From Monarcha castaneiventris obscurior (taxonomy: Eukaryota > Chordata > Aves > Passeriformes > Monarchidae): DNA of 64,000 nucleotides. Positions 46,240-58,340 of the stretch are shown piece by piece (the stretch's first letter is position 1; every line of letters begins with the position of its first letter). The DNA lies in contig JAMPIT010000511.1 of assembly GCA_026261815.1 (NCBI GenBank), positions 3,816,929 through 3,880,928 on the forward strand, written 5' to 3'. The position numbers and the translations under genes are program-made. Under the pieces are notes generated by a model, which saw only the letters and a list, made by a program, of their open reading frames with translations, was not told the origin of the DNA and ran no database searches.

Positions 46240-47035
46240 AAATCCCTGTGTCCCCTCATCCCTGGGATGAGTTGTGGTGATCCAAAGGGATTAAGCAGCA
46301 GGGCGGGAGCATCACCCCAAATTCCAGCCTCAGCCCCCAGCTCCCTCCACCCCAAGGAAGCAAATTCCTTGGAAGCAGCGAGGAAAGAGCCACCAGGTTG
46401 TGGGCGACAAAAGGACGAGGTGTCCCTGTGCCCCATGGATGAGGGACATTCCTGGGATGAGCCACGGAGCTCCAAGGGGAATAAACCCCGGCCCAGGAGC
46501 ATCACCCCAAATTCCGGCCTCAGCCCCCAGCTCCCTCCATCCCAAATTCTTGGGAGCCAGAGGGGAAAGAGCCACCAGCTTGTGGGTGACACAAGGACAC
46601 GGGGACATCCCTGGGATGAGCCACGGAGCTCCAAGGGGAATAAACCCTGGCCCAGGAGCATCCCCCCAAATTCCAGCCTCAGCCCCCAGCTCCTTCCACC
46701 CCAAGGAAGCAAATTCTTGGGAAGCAGCAGGGAAAGAGCCACCAGGTTGTGGGGGACACAAGGACAAACTGTCCCTTGAGCACATCCCTGGGACATCCCT
46801 GGGATGAGCCACGGTGCTCCAAGGGGAATAAACAGCAGGGCAGGAACATCACCCCAAATTCCAGCCTCAGCCCCCAGCTCCCTCCATCCCAAATCCTTGG
46901 GAGCCAGAGGGGGAAGAGCCACCAGCTTGTGGGTGACACAAGGACACGGGGACATCCCTGGGATGAGCCACGGTGCTCCAAGGGGACCAAACCCCGGCCC
47001 AGGAGCATCACCCCAAATTCCAGCCTCGGCCCACG
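46240..47035. repeat. About 160-190 bp tandem array, five copies
   Basis: CACCCCAAATTCCAGCCTCA-type landmarks recur near 46312, 46502, 46662, 46848 and 47007. Units also carry CCTGGGATGAGCCACGG, CTCCAAGGGGAATAAAC and AGAGCCACCAGGTTGTGGG. Spacing alternates between about 160 and 190 bp, suggesting two unit types. Confidence 0.94.
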
Positions 47036-48608
47036 CTGCTGCCAGGAGCTGGGGGGGCTCAGCCCCGCCTCGCCCCCGTCCCTGTCCCCTCGGGAAGGGG
47101 CCCGCGGCCGCTCGGGGATGTTCCCTCGGTGGCAGCTGTCGATGCCGTGTTCCCTGGCTTTGTTCCCCGCACAAAGGGAGCCGCCAGGGAGCGGTGACAG
47201 CAGCGGCACGCAGGGATCAGCGCTGGCTGCGGCGTGGCTGGAGGACGGGGTTTGGCACAACCCTGCCAGGTTCGGTGGCACCGGGCCGGGCTGGGAGCAC
47301 TGATGGGAAGAGGGAAGAGCCAAGGGGGTTCAGCCGCACCCCAGCGTCATCCCTGCTCCTTGCTGATCCCCCTGAGCCCAAAAAACGCCCCCAAACCCCC
47401 TTTTATGGGGTGTGCCCGCCCTCGTTCCCCCAGGTTCCTGACCCGCAGAGACAAATGCGACAACGGGGACACGCGGGGGTGGTGACAGCGATGCCACAGC
47501 CCCGGTGGGGTGGAGCCAGAGCTTTTCCATCTCTGCCAGGACCCTGCAGGCTCCATGGCACAGCCAGACCTGGCACCCAGGGGACTCCAAAGCAGTGCCA
47601 GAGGGTGCTGTGACCCCCAGGGCGCTGTCACCCCCTTATCCCGCTCCCCCAGGGGCAGGACACGCTGCTGTCCCCTCCCTCAGCTCCATCCAGCCCCGAT
47701 TCCCACCCCTGGCATCTCCCCTCACTCACCTTCCTGCCCCAGCCCTCCTAAATCCCAGCGAGCACCTCCGGGGCTTTGCCGTGAGCCGGCCGCATCCAGG
47801 CTCTCCATCCACGGCCTCCCCTCCGCTCCCAAACTTCCCAAATCCAGAGGAGTGGGGGCTGTTCTCGCTTCCCTGCGCTATCTATAGTCCCCTCCATACC
47901 TCTATATATAGATTCTATATCTCCCAGCTAATCTCTCCGCAATCATAAAGCCATTAAATTAATTAACCGAGGGAAAGGGCTGGAGGTCCCCCGGAGGACA
48001 GAGGAGAGCTTTATTTATCGTTTATTTCTTTATCCCCGGATTCAAGGCGGGTCAGCCCCGGGGTTTGCCAGCCCAGCTCGCTCCGGCCACGCGGAGCAGA
48101 TCCATGAATCCAGCAGGGAGGGCTGAGCCTTCATCCCAACCTCTGCTTCTCCCGCTGCTCCAGGTGGGGAACGAGGCAGGAGAAGAGCTGGAGGCGCTGG
48201 AATCCGCATTTCCACGCGGGATGCTGCGCATGGGATGGGTGGGAGGGCGGTGCTGAACCCCACACCCATCCCCGTTTTCCCGGAGAAAATTCCAGGGGCG
48301 AGAATTCCAGGGGCGGGCAGGGAGGGTGTGAAGTGGTGACGATCCAGGAGCGCTGCCAGGAGCGAGGGAGCTGCAGCCGCCAGCGGGAGCAGCCGCAGGC
48401 TCCGGAGAGCTCTGGATGAGCCCCTGGATTGGAGGGAAGAGCTCGGCGTGGGCCGATTCCGGAGTGTTTGCAACCAAATCCAACCTGGGCTCGGCTGCTT
48501 GGGGTTTGGGGAATGTTGTCACCTCGAGCTGGGCATCCTTGGAGCTTTCCCAGGGAATCTGGGACAAATCTGGGGCTGAACGCAGTGGGGGAAGGAGCAC
48601 CCGGGTGG
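47036..48608. other. Spacer with AT-rich island at 47875-48035
   Basis: Unique sequence. The island contains CTATATATAG (47902-47911), TAAAGCCATTAAATTAATTA near 47946 and TTATTTATCGTTTATTTC near 48012. It may be regulatory. No exon is supported. Confidence 0.35.
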
Positions 48609-49372
48609 AGAGATGGAAATGGGGAGAGATGGGAATGGGGAGATGGAAATGGGGAGAGGTGGGAATGGGAATGGGAATGGGAATGGGGAGAGATGGAAAT
48701 GGGGAGAGGTGGAAATGGGGAGAGATGGAAATGGGGAGATGGAAATGGGGAGAGATGGAAATGGGAATGGGGAGAGGTGGAAATGGGGGGAGATGGAAAT
48801 GGGAATGGGGAGAGGTGGAAACGGGAATGGGGAGAGATGGAAATGGGGAGAGATGGAAATGGGGAGAGGTGGAAATGGGGAGAGATGGAAACGGGGAGAT
48901 GGAAATGGGGAGAGGTGGAAATGGGAATGGGGAGAGGTGGAAACGGGAATGGGGAGAGATGGAAATGGGAATGGGGAGAGATGGAAATGGGAATGGGAAT
49001 GGGGAGAGGTGGAAATGGGGAGAGGTGGAAATGGGAATGGGAATGGGGAGAGGTGGAAATGGGAATGGGGAGAGGTGGAAATGAGAATGGGGAGAAGTGG
49101 AAATGGGGAGAGGTGGAAATGGGGAGAGGTGGAAATGGGGAGAGATGGGAATGGGAATGGGGAGAGGTGGAAACGGGAGAGGTGGAAATGGGAATGGGGA
49201 GAGGTGGAAACCGGGAGAGGTGGAAATGGGGAGAGGTGGAAACGGGGAGAGGTGGAAATGGGGAGAGGTGGAAATGGGGAGAGGTGGAAATGGGGAGAGG
49301 TGGAAATGGGGAGAGGTGGAAACGGGGAGAGATGGAAACAGGGAGAGGTGGAAACGGGGAGAGATGGAAAAG
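48609..49372. repeat. 16-bp purine array (GGTGGAAATGGGGAGA) with 6-bp inserts
   Basis: The basic unit is 16 bp. Extra GGGAAT hexamers are inserted singly or in tandem, giving 22-, 28- and 34-bp spacings. The plus strand is nearly all G, A and T with repeated GGGG. Met-Glu/Gly-Arg ORFs on plus and Pro-Phe-Pro ORFs on minus are readings of it. Confidence 0.96.
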
Positions 49373-50109
49373 CTTCGGCTCCACCTCACCCGGGCTTGGG
49401 CACCGCTGTCCCCCCCGTGTGTCCCCACTGTCACTCTTATCCCCTCATCTCCGCGGGTCAGGGATCTGGGGGAACACGGACAGCCACACCCCATAAAGGG
49501 ATTTTGGGGCATTTTTGGGTTCGGGGGATCAGCAAGGAGCAGGGATGAGCCTTTACAAGACCTCTGGCTCTTCCCTCTTTCCTCTTTCCATCTCCCAGCC
49601 CAGCCCGGTGCCACCGCGGCCGTGAGGAGGCGGAGGGACAGCCAGCCAGGAATGCCAGGAATGCCAGGACCGGGAATGCTTCCCTCTGATCCCCGCGGCT
49701 GATGGATCGTCTGTCTGCCTGCAATCCCCTGCCGTCACTCAGCCTCTAATCCGCGGCCCTGGCGCATTCTCCTCGCTGACAAGGAGCTGACACGGTTTTC
49801 ACGGCACTTAATCAGCTCTTTAAATTTAATGCCCCAATCGGCGGCATCCTCCGCCCCGGCCGGGCCCCGCAGAGGTGGAGGGAAGCAGGAGGGAGGAAAT
49901 CCCTGCTGGAATTTCAAGGATGGAGCTGTTTGCAGCAGCTCCCAAAAATAAAAAAAAAAAAATCCCAGCTCGGCTCCCAGCTCTTCCCGTTTTCTCTCCT
50001 TCCAGGGGAGAGGAGGATCGGGAATGTTCAGAGCAGGGATCGGGGACCCCCGGGCGCCTGGTGACAGCCAAAGCCAAGCGCTGGGGGAAGATGGGGATGA
50101 TTCCACCCC
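49373..50109. other. Spacer with candidate element at 49725-49850
   Basis: Unique sequence. The part around CACTTAATCAGCTCTTTAAA (49806) and TTTAATGCCCCAATCGGC is AT-richer and non-repetitive. It is followed by an A11 run near 49952. No exon is supported. Confidence 0.35.
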
Positions 50110-51145
50110 AAAAAACCATGGGAATGGGAATGAAGAGCCAGGGGAGGGTTTGGAATGAGCACAGGGATGGGGTGGGCACAGGGATGGGGTGAGGAAAAAG
50201 AATGGGGATGGGCACAGGGAATGGGATGGGCACAGGGAATGAATGAGGACAGGGAATGGGATGGGCACAGAAAATGGGATGGGCACAGGGAACGGGATGG
50301 GCACAGGGAATGGGATGAGGACAGGGAACGGGATGGGCACAGGGAATGGGATGGGCACAGGGAACGGGATGGGCACAGGGAATGGGATGGGCACAGGGAA
50401 CGGGATGAGGACAGGGATGGGGGTGAGGAGAGAGATGGGGATGAGGACAGGGAATGGGATGAGGAAAGGGAATGGGGATGAGCACAAGGAATAGGATGGG
50501 CACGGAATGGGATGGGCACAGAAAATGGGATGGGCACAGAAAATGGGATGGGCACAGGGAATGGGATGGGCACAGGGATGGGATTGGCACAGGAAATGGG
50601 TTGGGCACAAGAATGGGGGTGAGCACAAGGAATGGGATGGGCACAGGGAATGGGATGAGCACAGGGAATGGGATGGGCACAGGGAATGAATGAGGACTGG
50701 GAATGGGATGGGCACAGGGGATGGGGGTGAGGAGAGAGACAGGGAGGAGCACAAGGAATGGGATGGGCACAAGAATGGGGATGAGCACAGGGAATGAGAT
50801 GAGCACAAGGAATAGGATGGGCACAGGGAATGGGATGGGCACAGAAAATGGGATGGGCACAGAAAATGGGATGAGCACAAGGAGTGGGATGGGCACAGGG
50901 AATGAATTAGGACCGGGAATGGGATGGGCACAGGGAATGGGATGGGCACAGGGAATGGGATGAGCACAGGGATGGGATTGGCACAGGGAATGGGTTGGGC
51001 ACAAGAATGGGGGTGAACACAGGGAATGGGATGGGCACAGGGAATGGGATGGGCACAGGGAATGGGATGAGCACAGGGATGGGATTGGCACAGGGAATGG
51101 GTTGGGCACAAGGAATGGGATGAGGACAGGGATGGGGATGGGCAC
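50110..51145. repeat. 18-bp array, GGGATGGGCACAGGGAAT type
   Basis: More than 50 units with variants GAGGACAGG, GAGCACAAGG, AGAAAATG and TTGGCACAGG. Many variants are themselves repeated in blocks (for example two copies of the GGGATTGGCACAGG block near 50970 and 51080), showing multi-unit duplication. Eighteen bases are six codons, so reading frames stay open. Confidence 0.96.
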
Positions 51146-51730
51146 AGACGAGGCCGGATCAGCTTCCCAGAGATCTGGGAGCTGCTGGAATGCAGCCAAG
51201 GGCTCCCACCGTGCCCAGCCAAGGGCGGTGTGTCCATGTGGGGCACTCGGGACTGGCTCCAGCGGGGTGGCACCTCCTGGCTGAGCCGGGATCCCTCCTT
51301 TCTCAGCACCTTCCCGACCCCGGGTGCCAAATCCTTCCTGACCCCGGGCTGGCACCTCCCTGCTGCCGCCAGCTCCTCTCTCCACGCCGCAGAGATCCAG
51401 GGAATTAAGGGACGAGAGCGATTTCTCTCCCTTCACCTTCCTTTGTACTCCTATGCTAATGACAACAATGGGAATTAAACCTCTGCCGAGCAGCAGAACA
51501 AAGGCCTCTGTTGAGAGGAGATCGGCGTGACCGAGCTGGAGGCGCTTCCAGCAGGAAAAAAAAACCCTGGAGCAGCGGCAGGAACGAGGAACAGCGGGGT
51601 GGGGGCACCGCGCACCCCTCGAGAGACTCATCGTGGGCTCACCGCAGCCCTCATCCACGGGAAAAATCCTCGGGAAGAAACCTCCCGAGCCCGTGGCCAG
51701 CTGGCCGGAGCCAGAGCCGGGGCGTGCGGG
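51146..51730. other. Spacer, no gene seen
   Basis: Unique sequence. The AT-richer part at 51440-51480 contains ATGCTAATGACAACAATGGG. No exon is supported. Confidence 0.45.
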
Positions 51731-52313
51731 CACTCACGGATGGGCAGCGGGCACACACGGATGGGCAGCGGGCACTCACGGATGGGCAGCGGGCACACAG
51801 GGGTGGGCAGCGGGCACACACGGATGGGCAGCGGGCACACAGGGATGGGCAGCGGGCACTCACGGACGGGCAGCGGGCACACACGGATGGGCAGCGGGCA
51901 CACAGGGATGGGCAGGGGGCACACAGGGATGGGCAGCGGGCACACAGGGGTGGGCAGCGGGCACACACGGATGGGCAGGGGGCACACAGGGATGGGCAGG
52001 GGGCACACACGATGGGCAGCGGGCACACACGGATGGGCAGGGGACACACGGATGGGCAGCGGGCACACACGGATGGGCAGCTGGCACTCACGGATGGGCA
52101 GCGGGCACACATGGAGGGCAGCGGGCACACACTGGATGGGCAGCGGGCACACAGGGATGGGCAGCGGGCACTCACGGATGGGCAGGGGGCACACAGGGAT
52201 GGGCAGCGGGCACACAGGGATGGGCAGCGGGCACACACGGATGGGCAGTGGGCACACAGGGATGGGCAGGGGGCACACAGGGATGGGCAGCGGGCACACA
52301 CGGATGGGCAGCG
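51731..52313. repeat. 21-bp array (GGGCACACACGGATGGGCAGC), about 28 copies
   Basis: Units alternate between GGGCACACACGGATGGGCAGC, the ACACAGGGATGGGCAG variant and the ACTCACGGATGGGCAG variant. Twenty-one bases are seven codons, giving ORFs of about 300 codons on plus and 492 on minus. Confidence 0.97.
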
Positions 52314-52477
52314 GCCCCCTCGGGCCCCCCCGCGCCTGCCGCAGCCCTCCCACGCCGCGCTCCGTGCGGGAAGGCGATGGCCGGGGATGCTCCGGCCCGC
52401 CCTCCATTGCTCCTAAATAGAGCAGCCGGGTGCTGCCGCCTCCCCCCGGCTCGGGGAGGCCGGGTGGTGCCGCCCTG

Positions 52478-53000
52478 GGGGCTGGGGTGGTGCTGGGGTG
52501 GTGCTGGGATGATGCTGGGATTATGCTGGGATGCTCAGGGATGCTCAGGGATGCTCTGGGATGCTGCTGGGATGATGCTGGGATGATGCTGGGATGATGC
52601 TGGGATGCTGGGGTGATGCTGGGATGATGCTGGGATGATGCTGGGATGATACTGGGATGATACTGGGATGATGGGATGCTGCTGGGATGCTGCTGGGATG
52701 ATGCTGGGATGATACTGGGATGATACTGGGATGATGCTGGGATGATGCTGGGGTACTGGGATGATACTGGGATGATACTGAGATGCTGGGATGCTGCTGG
52801 GATGATACTGGGATGATACTGGGATGATGCTGGGATGATGCTGGGATGATACTGGGATGATGCTGGGATGATGCTGGGATGATACTGGGATGATGCTGGG
52901 ATACTGGGATGCTGCTGGGATGATACTGGGATGATGCTGGGATGATGCTGGGATACTGGGATGCTGCTGGGATGATGCTGGGATGATGCTGGGATGATTC
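52478..53000. repeat. 11-bp array (GATGATGCTGG / GATGATACTGG)
   Basis: About 45 units, with short CTGGGATGCTGCTGGGATG and CTGGGATACTGGGATGCTG variants. It starts less than 200 bp after the previous array yet is unrelated to it. Confidence 0.97.
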
Positions 53001-53781
53001 TGGAATGCTGAGCCCACCATTCCCAGCACCACCATCCCCATCCCTGTGCCACCTCTCCCACCCCGCCTGTGGCACCCTGGGGACACAGCCGGGCACCCAG
53101 GAGCACCCAATCCTCTCGGTTTTTCCCTCCCCAACACGGGGAGCCATCCCAAAAATAGCTGGGAACAGCTTCCTGCCCCCTGGCGCTGGCTGGGCTGCAC
53201 TGGAGGAGGAGGAGGAGGAGGAGGAGGAGGAGGAGGAGGAGGAGGGAAGGCAGCTCTCACCTCCTGCTTCCCGAAATCCCCGGGAATCCATGGCTGTGCC
53301 ATGGGAGAAGGATCATCCCCGGCTCTGCACGTCCCCAGGCGCCTCCTGCCCCCAGCAGCTGCCCAGGGGACGAGAGGACGGGAGCGTGGCTGGGCCCTGC
53401 AGTGGTGCAGAGCATTCCCTGCTGGATTTTGGGGATTTTTCCTGCCTGCAGCACATCATTTGCTGTTGGCAGAGCCAGGCCTGGTGCCCAGCCTCTTTTC
53501 TCCTTGCCTGCTTTGCTCAGGATTCTGCCCCTCCAGCTCTGATGATTCCAATAAAAACCCCCTTGTGCCGTGTTGGGGCTGGATCCCAGCTCCCATCCCG
53601 GATTTCAGCTCACCCTCTCCATTTGTCCCTAAATCCCTCAGAGAGCAGCCTGTGCCCGCTCGGTGCTCGGCTCTGGGCCGCCCCAGGCCCCGGGGGGCTC
53701 GCAGACCCCATCCCCAGGCAGCCCCCGATGCTCCCGCTCCGGGACTCGACTCCTTCATCCCAGAATGAGGGAAGAAATCAG
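53001..53781. other. Spacer with (GAG)n run, no gene seen
   Basis: Unique sequence. (GAG)n of about 14 units is at 53202-53245. No exon is supported, although CACTTTGCTCAGG-like acceptor bases occur by chance. Confidence 0.5.
53202..53245. repeat. (GAG)n microsatellite
   Basis: About 14 uninterrupted GAG triplets on the plus strand. Confidence 0.97.
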
Positions 53782-55005
53782 CTGCAGAAATCCCGGATCT
53801 CCACCTTCAGAAACCCCGGATCCCCACCGGTGGTTTGTGGTTGCAGAAATCCCGGATCCCCACCTGCAGAAATCCCGGATCCCCACCCTCAGAAACCCCG
53901 GATCCCCACCTGCAGAAATCCCGGATCCCCACCTACAGAAATCCCGGATCCCCACCCTCAGAAATCCCAGATCCCCACCTGCAGAAATCCCGGATCCCCA
54001 CCCGCAGAAATCCCGGATCTCCACCTGTGGTTTGGTGGTTTGTGGTTTGTGGTTGTGGTTGTCGGATCCCCACCCTCAGAAATCCCGGATCCCCACCTGC
54101 AGAAACCCCGGATCTCCACCCGCAGAAATCCCGGATCCCCACCTGCAGAAACCCCGGATCCCCACCCTCAGAAACCCCGGATCCCCACCTGCAGAAATCC
54201 CGGATCCCCACCCTCAGAAATCCCGGATCCCCACCCTCAGAAATCCCAGATCCCCACCTGCAGAAATCCCGGATCCCCACCCGCAGAAATCCCGGATCCC
54301 CACTCTCAGAAATCCCGGATCCCCACCCTCAGAAATCCCGGATCCCCATCTCGTTGTTGGTTGTTGTCCCTGATCCCCACCCTCAGAAATCCCGGATCCC
54401 CACTCTCAGAAACCCCGGATCCCCACCCTCAGAAACCCCGGATCCCCACCTGCAGAAATCCCGGATCCCCACCTGCAGAAATCCCGGATCCCCACCTGCA
54501 GAAATCCCGGATCCCCACCTACAGAAACCCCGGATCCCCACCTGCAGAAATCCCGGATCCCCACCCTCAGAAATCCCGGATCCCCACCTGCAGAAATCCC
54601 TGATCCCCACCTGCAGAAATCCCTGATCCCCACCTGCAGAAATCCCGGATCCCCACCCTCAGAAACCCCGGATCCCCACCTGCAGAAATCCCTGATCCCC
54701 ACCTGCAGAAATCCCTGATCCCCACCTGCAGAAATCCCGGATCTCCACCTGCAGAAATCCCGGATCCCCACCTGCAGAAATCCCGGATCCCCACTCTCAG
54801 AAACCCCGGATCCCCACCCTCAGAAATCCCTGATCCCCACCCTCAGAAATCCCTGATCCCCACCTACAGAAATCCCGGATCCCCACCCTCAGAAATCCCG
54901 GATCCCCACCTGCAGAAACCCCGGATCCCCACCTGCAGAAATCCCGGATCCCCACCCTCAGAAACCCCGGATCCCCACCTACAGAAACCCCGGATCCCCA
55001 CCAGC
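53782..55005. repeat. 23-bp array with BamHI-type GGATCC core, about 50 copies
   Basis: The unit is GAAATCCCGGATCCCCACCT plus GCA or CTCA. The GGATCC core is kept in most copies, with TGATCC variants clustered at 54600-54860. G/T-rich inserts (GGTTTGTGGTTGTGGTTGT near 54043, and shorter ones near 53829 and 54351) interrupt it. Frames are open on both strands. Confidence 0.97.
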
Positions 55006-55454
55006 TCTTCCCTTCCCCAGCACTGCCTTTATCCCTTCCCAGGATCATAGAACAGCCGGAAATTGTGGAATTCTGAGGTGGAACCTCTAACAGAGCTCCC
55101 AGGGCAGGATCCGAGCCCCACCCGGGTCCCACCCGGGACCACCCACCCCCATCAGGGGCAGCGAGGGGGGCTCGGGGTGGGTGCGGGGCACCCACGCGTG
55201 AGCGGCCGGGGCCGCGCTCTGCTCGGCTCAGCTCGGCTCGGCTCGCTTGGGTGGCCAAGCGGGCGATAATTGGGCACTTGTGCGTGAGCCCAGGGGCCGC
55301 TCATGCATAAAGGATCCGGGTGCTCCCGCACGGCTCCTCCTGCGCCCTGCCCGGGGGCTGCCGGCTCGGTTCCCCGCGGAGCCCCGCAGTGGGATGAGGC
55401 CGCTGCCCGGAGGGGACCGAGGAAGCGGCACCGATGTGGCCGTCACGGCCGACG
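55006..55454. other. Spacer, GC-rich with a small AT island
   Basis: Unique sequence, CpG-rich at 55150-55450. AGGATCATAGAACAG at about 55041 faintly recalls a CR1 tail but is too short to call. GCGATAATTGGGCACTTG and GCTCATGCATAAAGG lie at 55262-55310. Confidence 0.4.
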
Positions 55455-56375
55455 TCAGCCCTTCCTGGCTGTCCCTGTGAGCCTTTCCTCGCTGTCAGCC
55501 CTTCCTGGCTGTCCCTGTGAGCCTTTCCTCGCTGTCAGCCCTTCCTGGCTGTCCCTGAGCCCTTCCTGGCTGTCAGCCCTTCCTCCCTGTCAGCCCTTCC
55601 TCGCCCTCGCTGTCAACCCTTCCTGGCTGTCTCTGTCAGCCCTTCCCGGCTGTCCCTGAGCCCTTCCTTGCTGTCTCTGTGAGCCTTTCCTCCCTGTCAG
55701 CCCTTCCTGGCTGTCAGCCCTTCCTCGCTGTCAGCTCTTCCTCGCTCTCCCTGTCAGCCCTTCCTGGCTGTCCCTGAGCCCTTCCTGGCTGTCAGCCCTT
55801 CCTCCCTGTCCCTGCCAGCTTTTCCTGGCTGTCTCTGTCAGCCCTTCCTGGCTGTCCTGAGCCCTTTCTCTCTCTTAGCCCTTCCTCCCTGTCAGCCCTT
55901 CCTCACTGTCAGCCCTTCCTCCCTGTCAGTTCTTCCTCACTGTCCCTGTCAGCCCTTCCTGGCTCTCCCTGAACCCTTCCTGGCTGTCCCTGGCAGCCCT
56001 TCCTGGCTCTCTCTGGCAGCCCTTCCTCACTGTCAGCCCTTCCTCGCTCTCAGCCCTTCCTGGCTGTCCCTGAGCCCTTCCTCGCTCTCAGCCCTTCCTC
56101 CCTGTCCCTGTCAGCCCTTCCTCACTGTCAGCCCTTCCTCACTGTCAGCCCTTCCTGGCTCTCCCTGTCAGCCTTTCCTCCCCGTCAGCCCTTCCTCACT
56201 CTCCTTGTCAGCCCTTCCTGGCTGTCCCTGAACCCTTCCTGGCTGTCTCTGTCAGCCCTTCCTCCCTGTCAGCCCTTCCTCGCTTCAGCCCTTCTGTGTG
56301 TTTGGTGTTGTCAGTCCTTCCTCACTGTCAGCCCTTCCTCGCTGTCCCTGTCAGCTTTTCCTGGCCGTCAGCTTT
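55455..56375. repeat. Irregular AGCCCTTCCTGGCTGTC array
   Basis: A 17-bp core, AGCCCTTCCTGGCTGTC, is mixed with CCTGTC, CTCTGTC and CTCGCTGTC extensions to give 17-26 bp units over 0.9 kb. The plus strand is pyrimidine-rich. Confidence 0.95.
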
Positions 56376-57020
56376 TCCTCCCTCCTGCTCTCGCTGCCCT
56401 TTTGATCTCCGCGCTCTCACCTCTCCCTCACCCCGAGCTCCGGGAACAGAGCAGCCTCTGGGCCGCCCACTCGTGCTGTTCTCTCCCTCATTGTCCCCTG
56501 GCTGTCCCCAGGCCCTACTCAGGAGTGATTCCCTCCCTCCCACTCCCCAAAATCCTCCTTTCTGGAACCACGGCGGTGGCACGACCTCCCTCCTCCCTGC
56601 AGAGCGGCTCATCCCCATGGATAAACCCTCAGGAGCTTCCCTGCTGCTGCCCCTCTCCTCCCGTTCCCCTCCCCGTGTTGTTTTCCCCCTTTTCCCCCTC
56701 CTCTTGCCGAGGTTTTGCCCCTCGGAGCCCAGATCCCTCTGAGGGGCCGCAGCTGCTGCCGCAGCCGAATAAAGGCCGCTCTTTTAAAAGCTCCCAAAAA
56801 GCTCTGGCAGAAAGCTGATGTTCACCTTGAAAAAGCCATTTCGCTGAAGGCCAGAGACGCGATCCCCGCTCGAGTCAAAAGCTGCTCCAGTAATGGATGT
56901 GCAGACAAAAGCGCCGGCTTGGCAGCCCGGGGCTGGAGAGGGCCCCGAGTGCTCCCCCCGTCCCTGCGGCAGCCGCGGCCCCGCTGGCACTGCCCGGGCA
57001 CCGAGCTGGCAGCAGGGACC
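56376..57020. other. Spacer, no gene seen
   Basis: Unique sequence. The AT-richer part at 56775-56870 (AAAGGCCGCTCTTTTAAAAG) is non-repetitive. No exon is supported. Confidence 0.45.
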
Positions 57021-57245
57021 CCTCCCCGGCCTGGTGCCCCCTCCCCGGCCTGGTGCCCCCATGGATGTGCCCCCTCCCCGGCCTGGTGCCCCCATGGATG
57101 TGCCCCCTCCCTTGCCCATGTGCCCCCTCCCTGGCCTGGTGCCCCCATGGATGTGCCCCCTCCCTGGCCTGGTGCCCCCATGGATGTGCCCCCTCCCCTG
57201 CCTGGTGCCCCCTCCCCGGCCTGGTGCCCCCATGGCTGTGCCCTC
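57021..57245. repeat. Compound repeat of CCCCCTCCCCGGCCTGGTGC and CCCATGGATGTG
   Basis: About seven units of 20-39 bp. The longer ones add CCCATGGATGTG. Very C-rich on the plus strand. Confidence 0.94.
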
Positions 57246-57485
57246 CCCGCCATCCTCTGTCTCACAGGATCTCGTTTGCTGCCCCCATCGCACCCCATAA
57301 TATCCTCCCCCCCCGCCCCATTACAGCCCCATTCTCCTGTCTCATCCCCCCAGCACATTCCCGTCTTATCCCGGTTTTATTCCCCTTTTTCACTCCCCCA
57401 TTTCATTCCCCATCACATCCCCACACCTCGGCCCTCATCACATCCCCACCTCATCCCACCCCATCTCATTCCCCCTTTGGATCCC
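57246..57485. other. Short pyrimidine-rich spacer
   Basis: C/T/A-rich sequence with scattered CCCCAT words, transitional to the next array. Confidence 0.5.
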
Positions 57486-57571
57486 CCCATCCCATCCCAT
57501 CCCATCCCATCCCATCCCATCCCATCCCATCCCATCCTATCCCATCCCATCCCATCCCATCCCATCCATCC
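57486..57571. repeat. (CCCAT)n pentanucleotide, about 16 units
   Basis: Near-perfect CCCAT units with one CCTAT variant and a terminal CCATC phase shift. Confidence 0.98.
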
Positions 57572-57889
57572 CATTCCCCCTTTTTCATCCCCCCCCATCC
57601 CAACCCAATCATTCCCCAAATTCCCCGAATTCCCGACATTTTCCCACCCCACATCCCGGCTGCACCCCATGGAATTTGTCGGTTCCATCATCCCGGAATG
57701 CCGAAAAACCCCCCTGGAATTTTCTCAGCCCATTAAAGCCCATTAAGGCTTTGTCCCAGCACAGTTTAGGTCCCAAAGGAATCACCGGGAGCCATTCCCA
57801 CCCCTCTTCCCTGAAATGACTTGGCATTTTCAGCTCCACAAGACACAGAGGCCTTTTAAAAAATCGGAAATAATCCATAAATCCAAACA
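57572..57889. other. Spacer, no gene seen
   Basis: Unique sequence. Nothing recognised. Confidence 0.5.
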
Positions 57890-58200
57890 TTTCAGCGCAC
57901 AATTGCCTTTTTCCACCCCAAACCGTCCGAGCTCATAAATATGCATTTTCCCATTTTCACTTCCTACAAATCTATTATTGTTTTTGCCGGCTCCGGGAGG
58001 CCTCGGTTGGCATCGGGAGTGCGTAATTTATCATTAAAATGTAATTTATAACGCCGGGAGTGGAGCATAATAAAGTCGGGATGAGGTGATGGATGGCCGG
58101 GAAGCATGTGTTTAAAGGGAATCGTGTTTACATCCTCGTAGGTCTGCGCAGAAAAGGGAAAGGGATGGTCGGGAAATAATTACTGGGCGTGTTGGGAATT
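57890..58200. promoter_or_regulatory. AT-rich island, candidate conserved enhancer
   Basis: Contains AAATATGCATTTTCCC, CTACAAATCTATTATTG and two GTAATTTAT direct repeats flanking CATTAAAAT (58022-58049), then GTGTTTAAAGGGAATCG and GTGTTTACATCC. It is non-repetitive, non-coding and of sharply lower GC than its flanks. It is the most enhancer-like spacer in the window by composition; function is inferred. Confidence 0.35.
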
Positions 58201-58340
58201 CTTGTGGGATCCTTCCTGCCTCCTCCCGCTGCCTCCCGGCCCCGCTGATCCCGGGAGAGCTCCTGGAAGAGCTGGGGAAAGGGTTGGGGGTGGAATCGCT
58301 GGGGTTTGGAGGGTTTTTGTAAGGGTGGGGGTTTGGTGGG

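Noticed and set aside
55035..55075. Second CR1 tail (AGGATCATAGAACAG...)
   Set aside because: Only about 12-15 bases recall the CR1 3' end and the following sequence does not continue the match.
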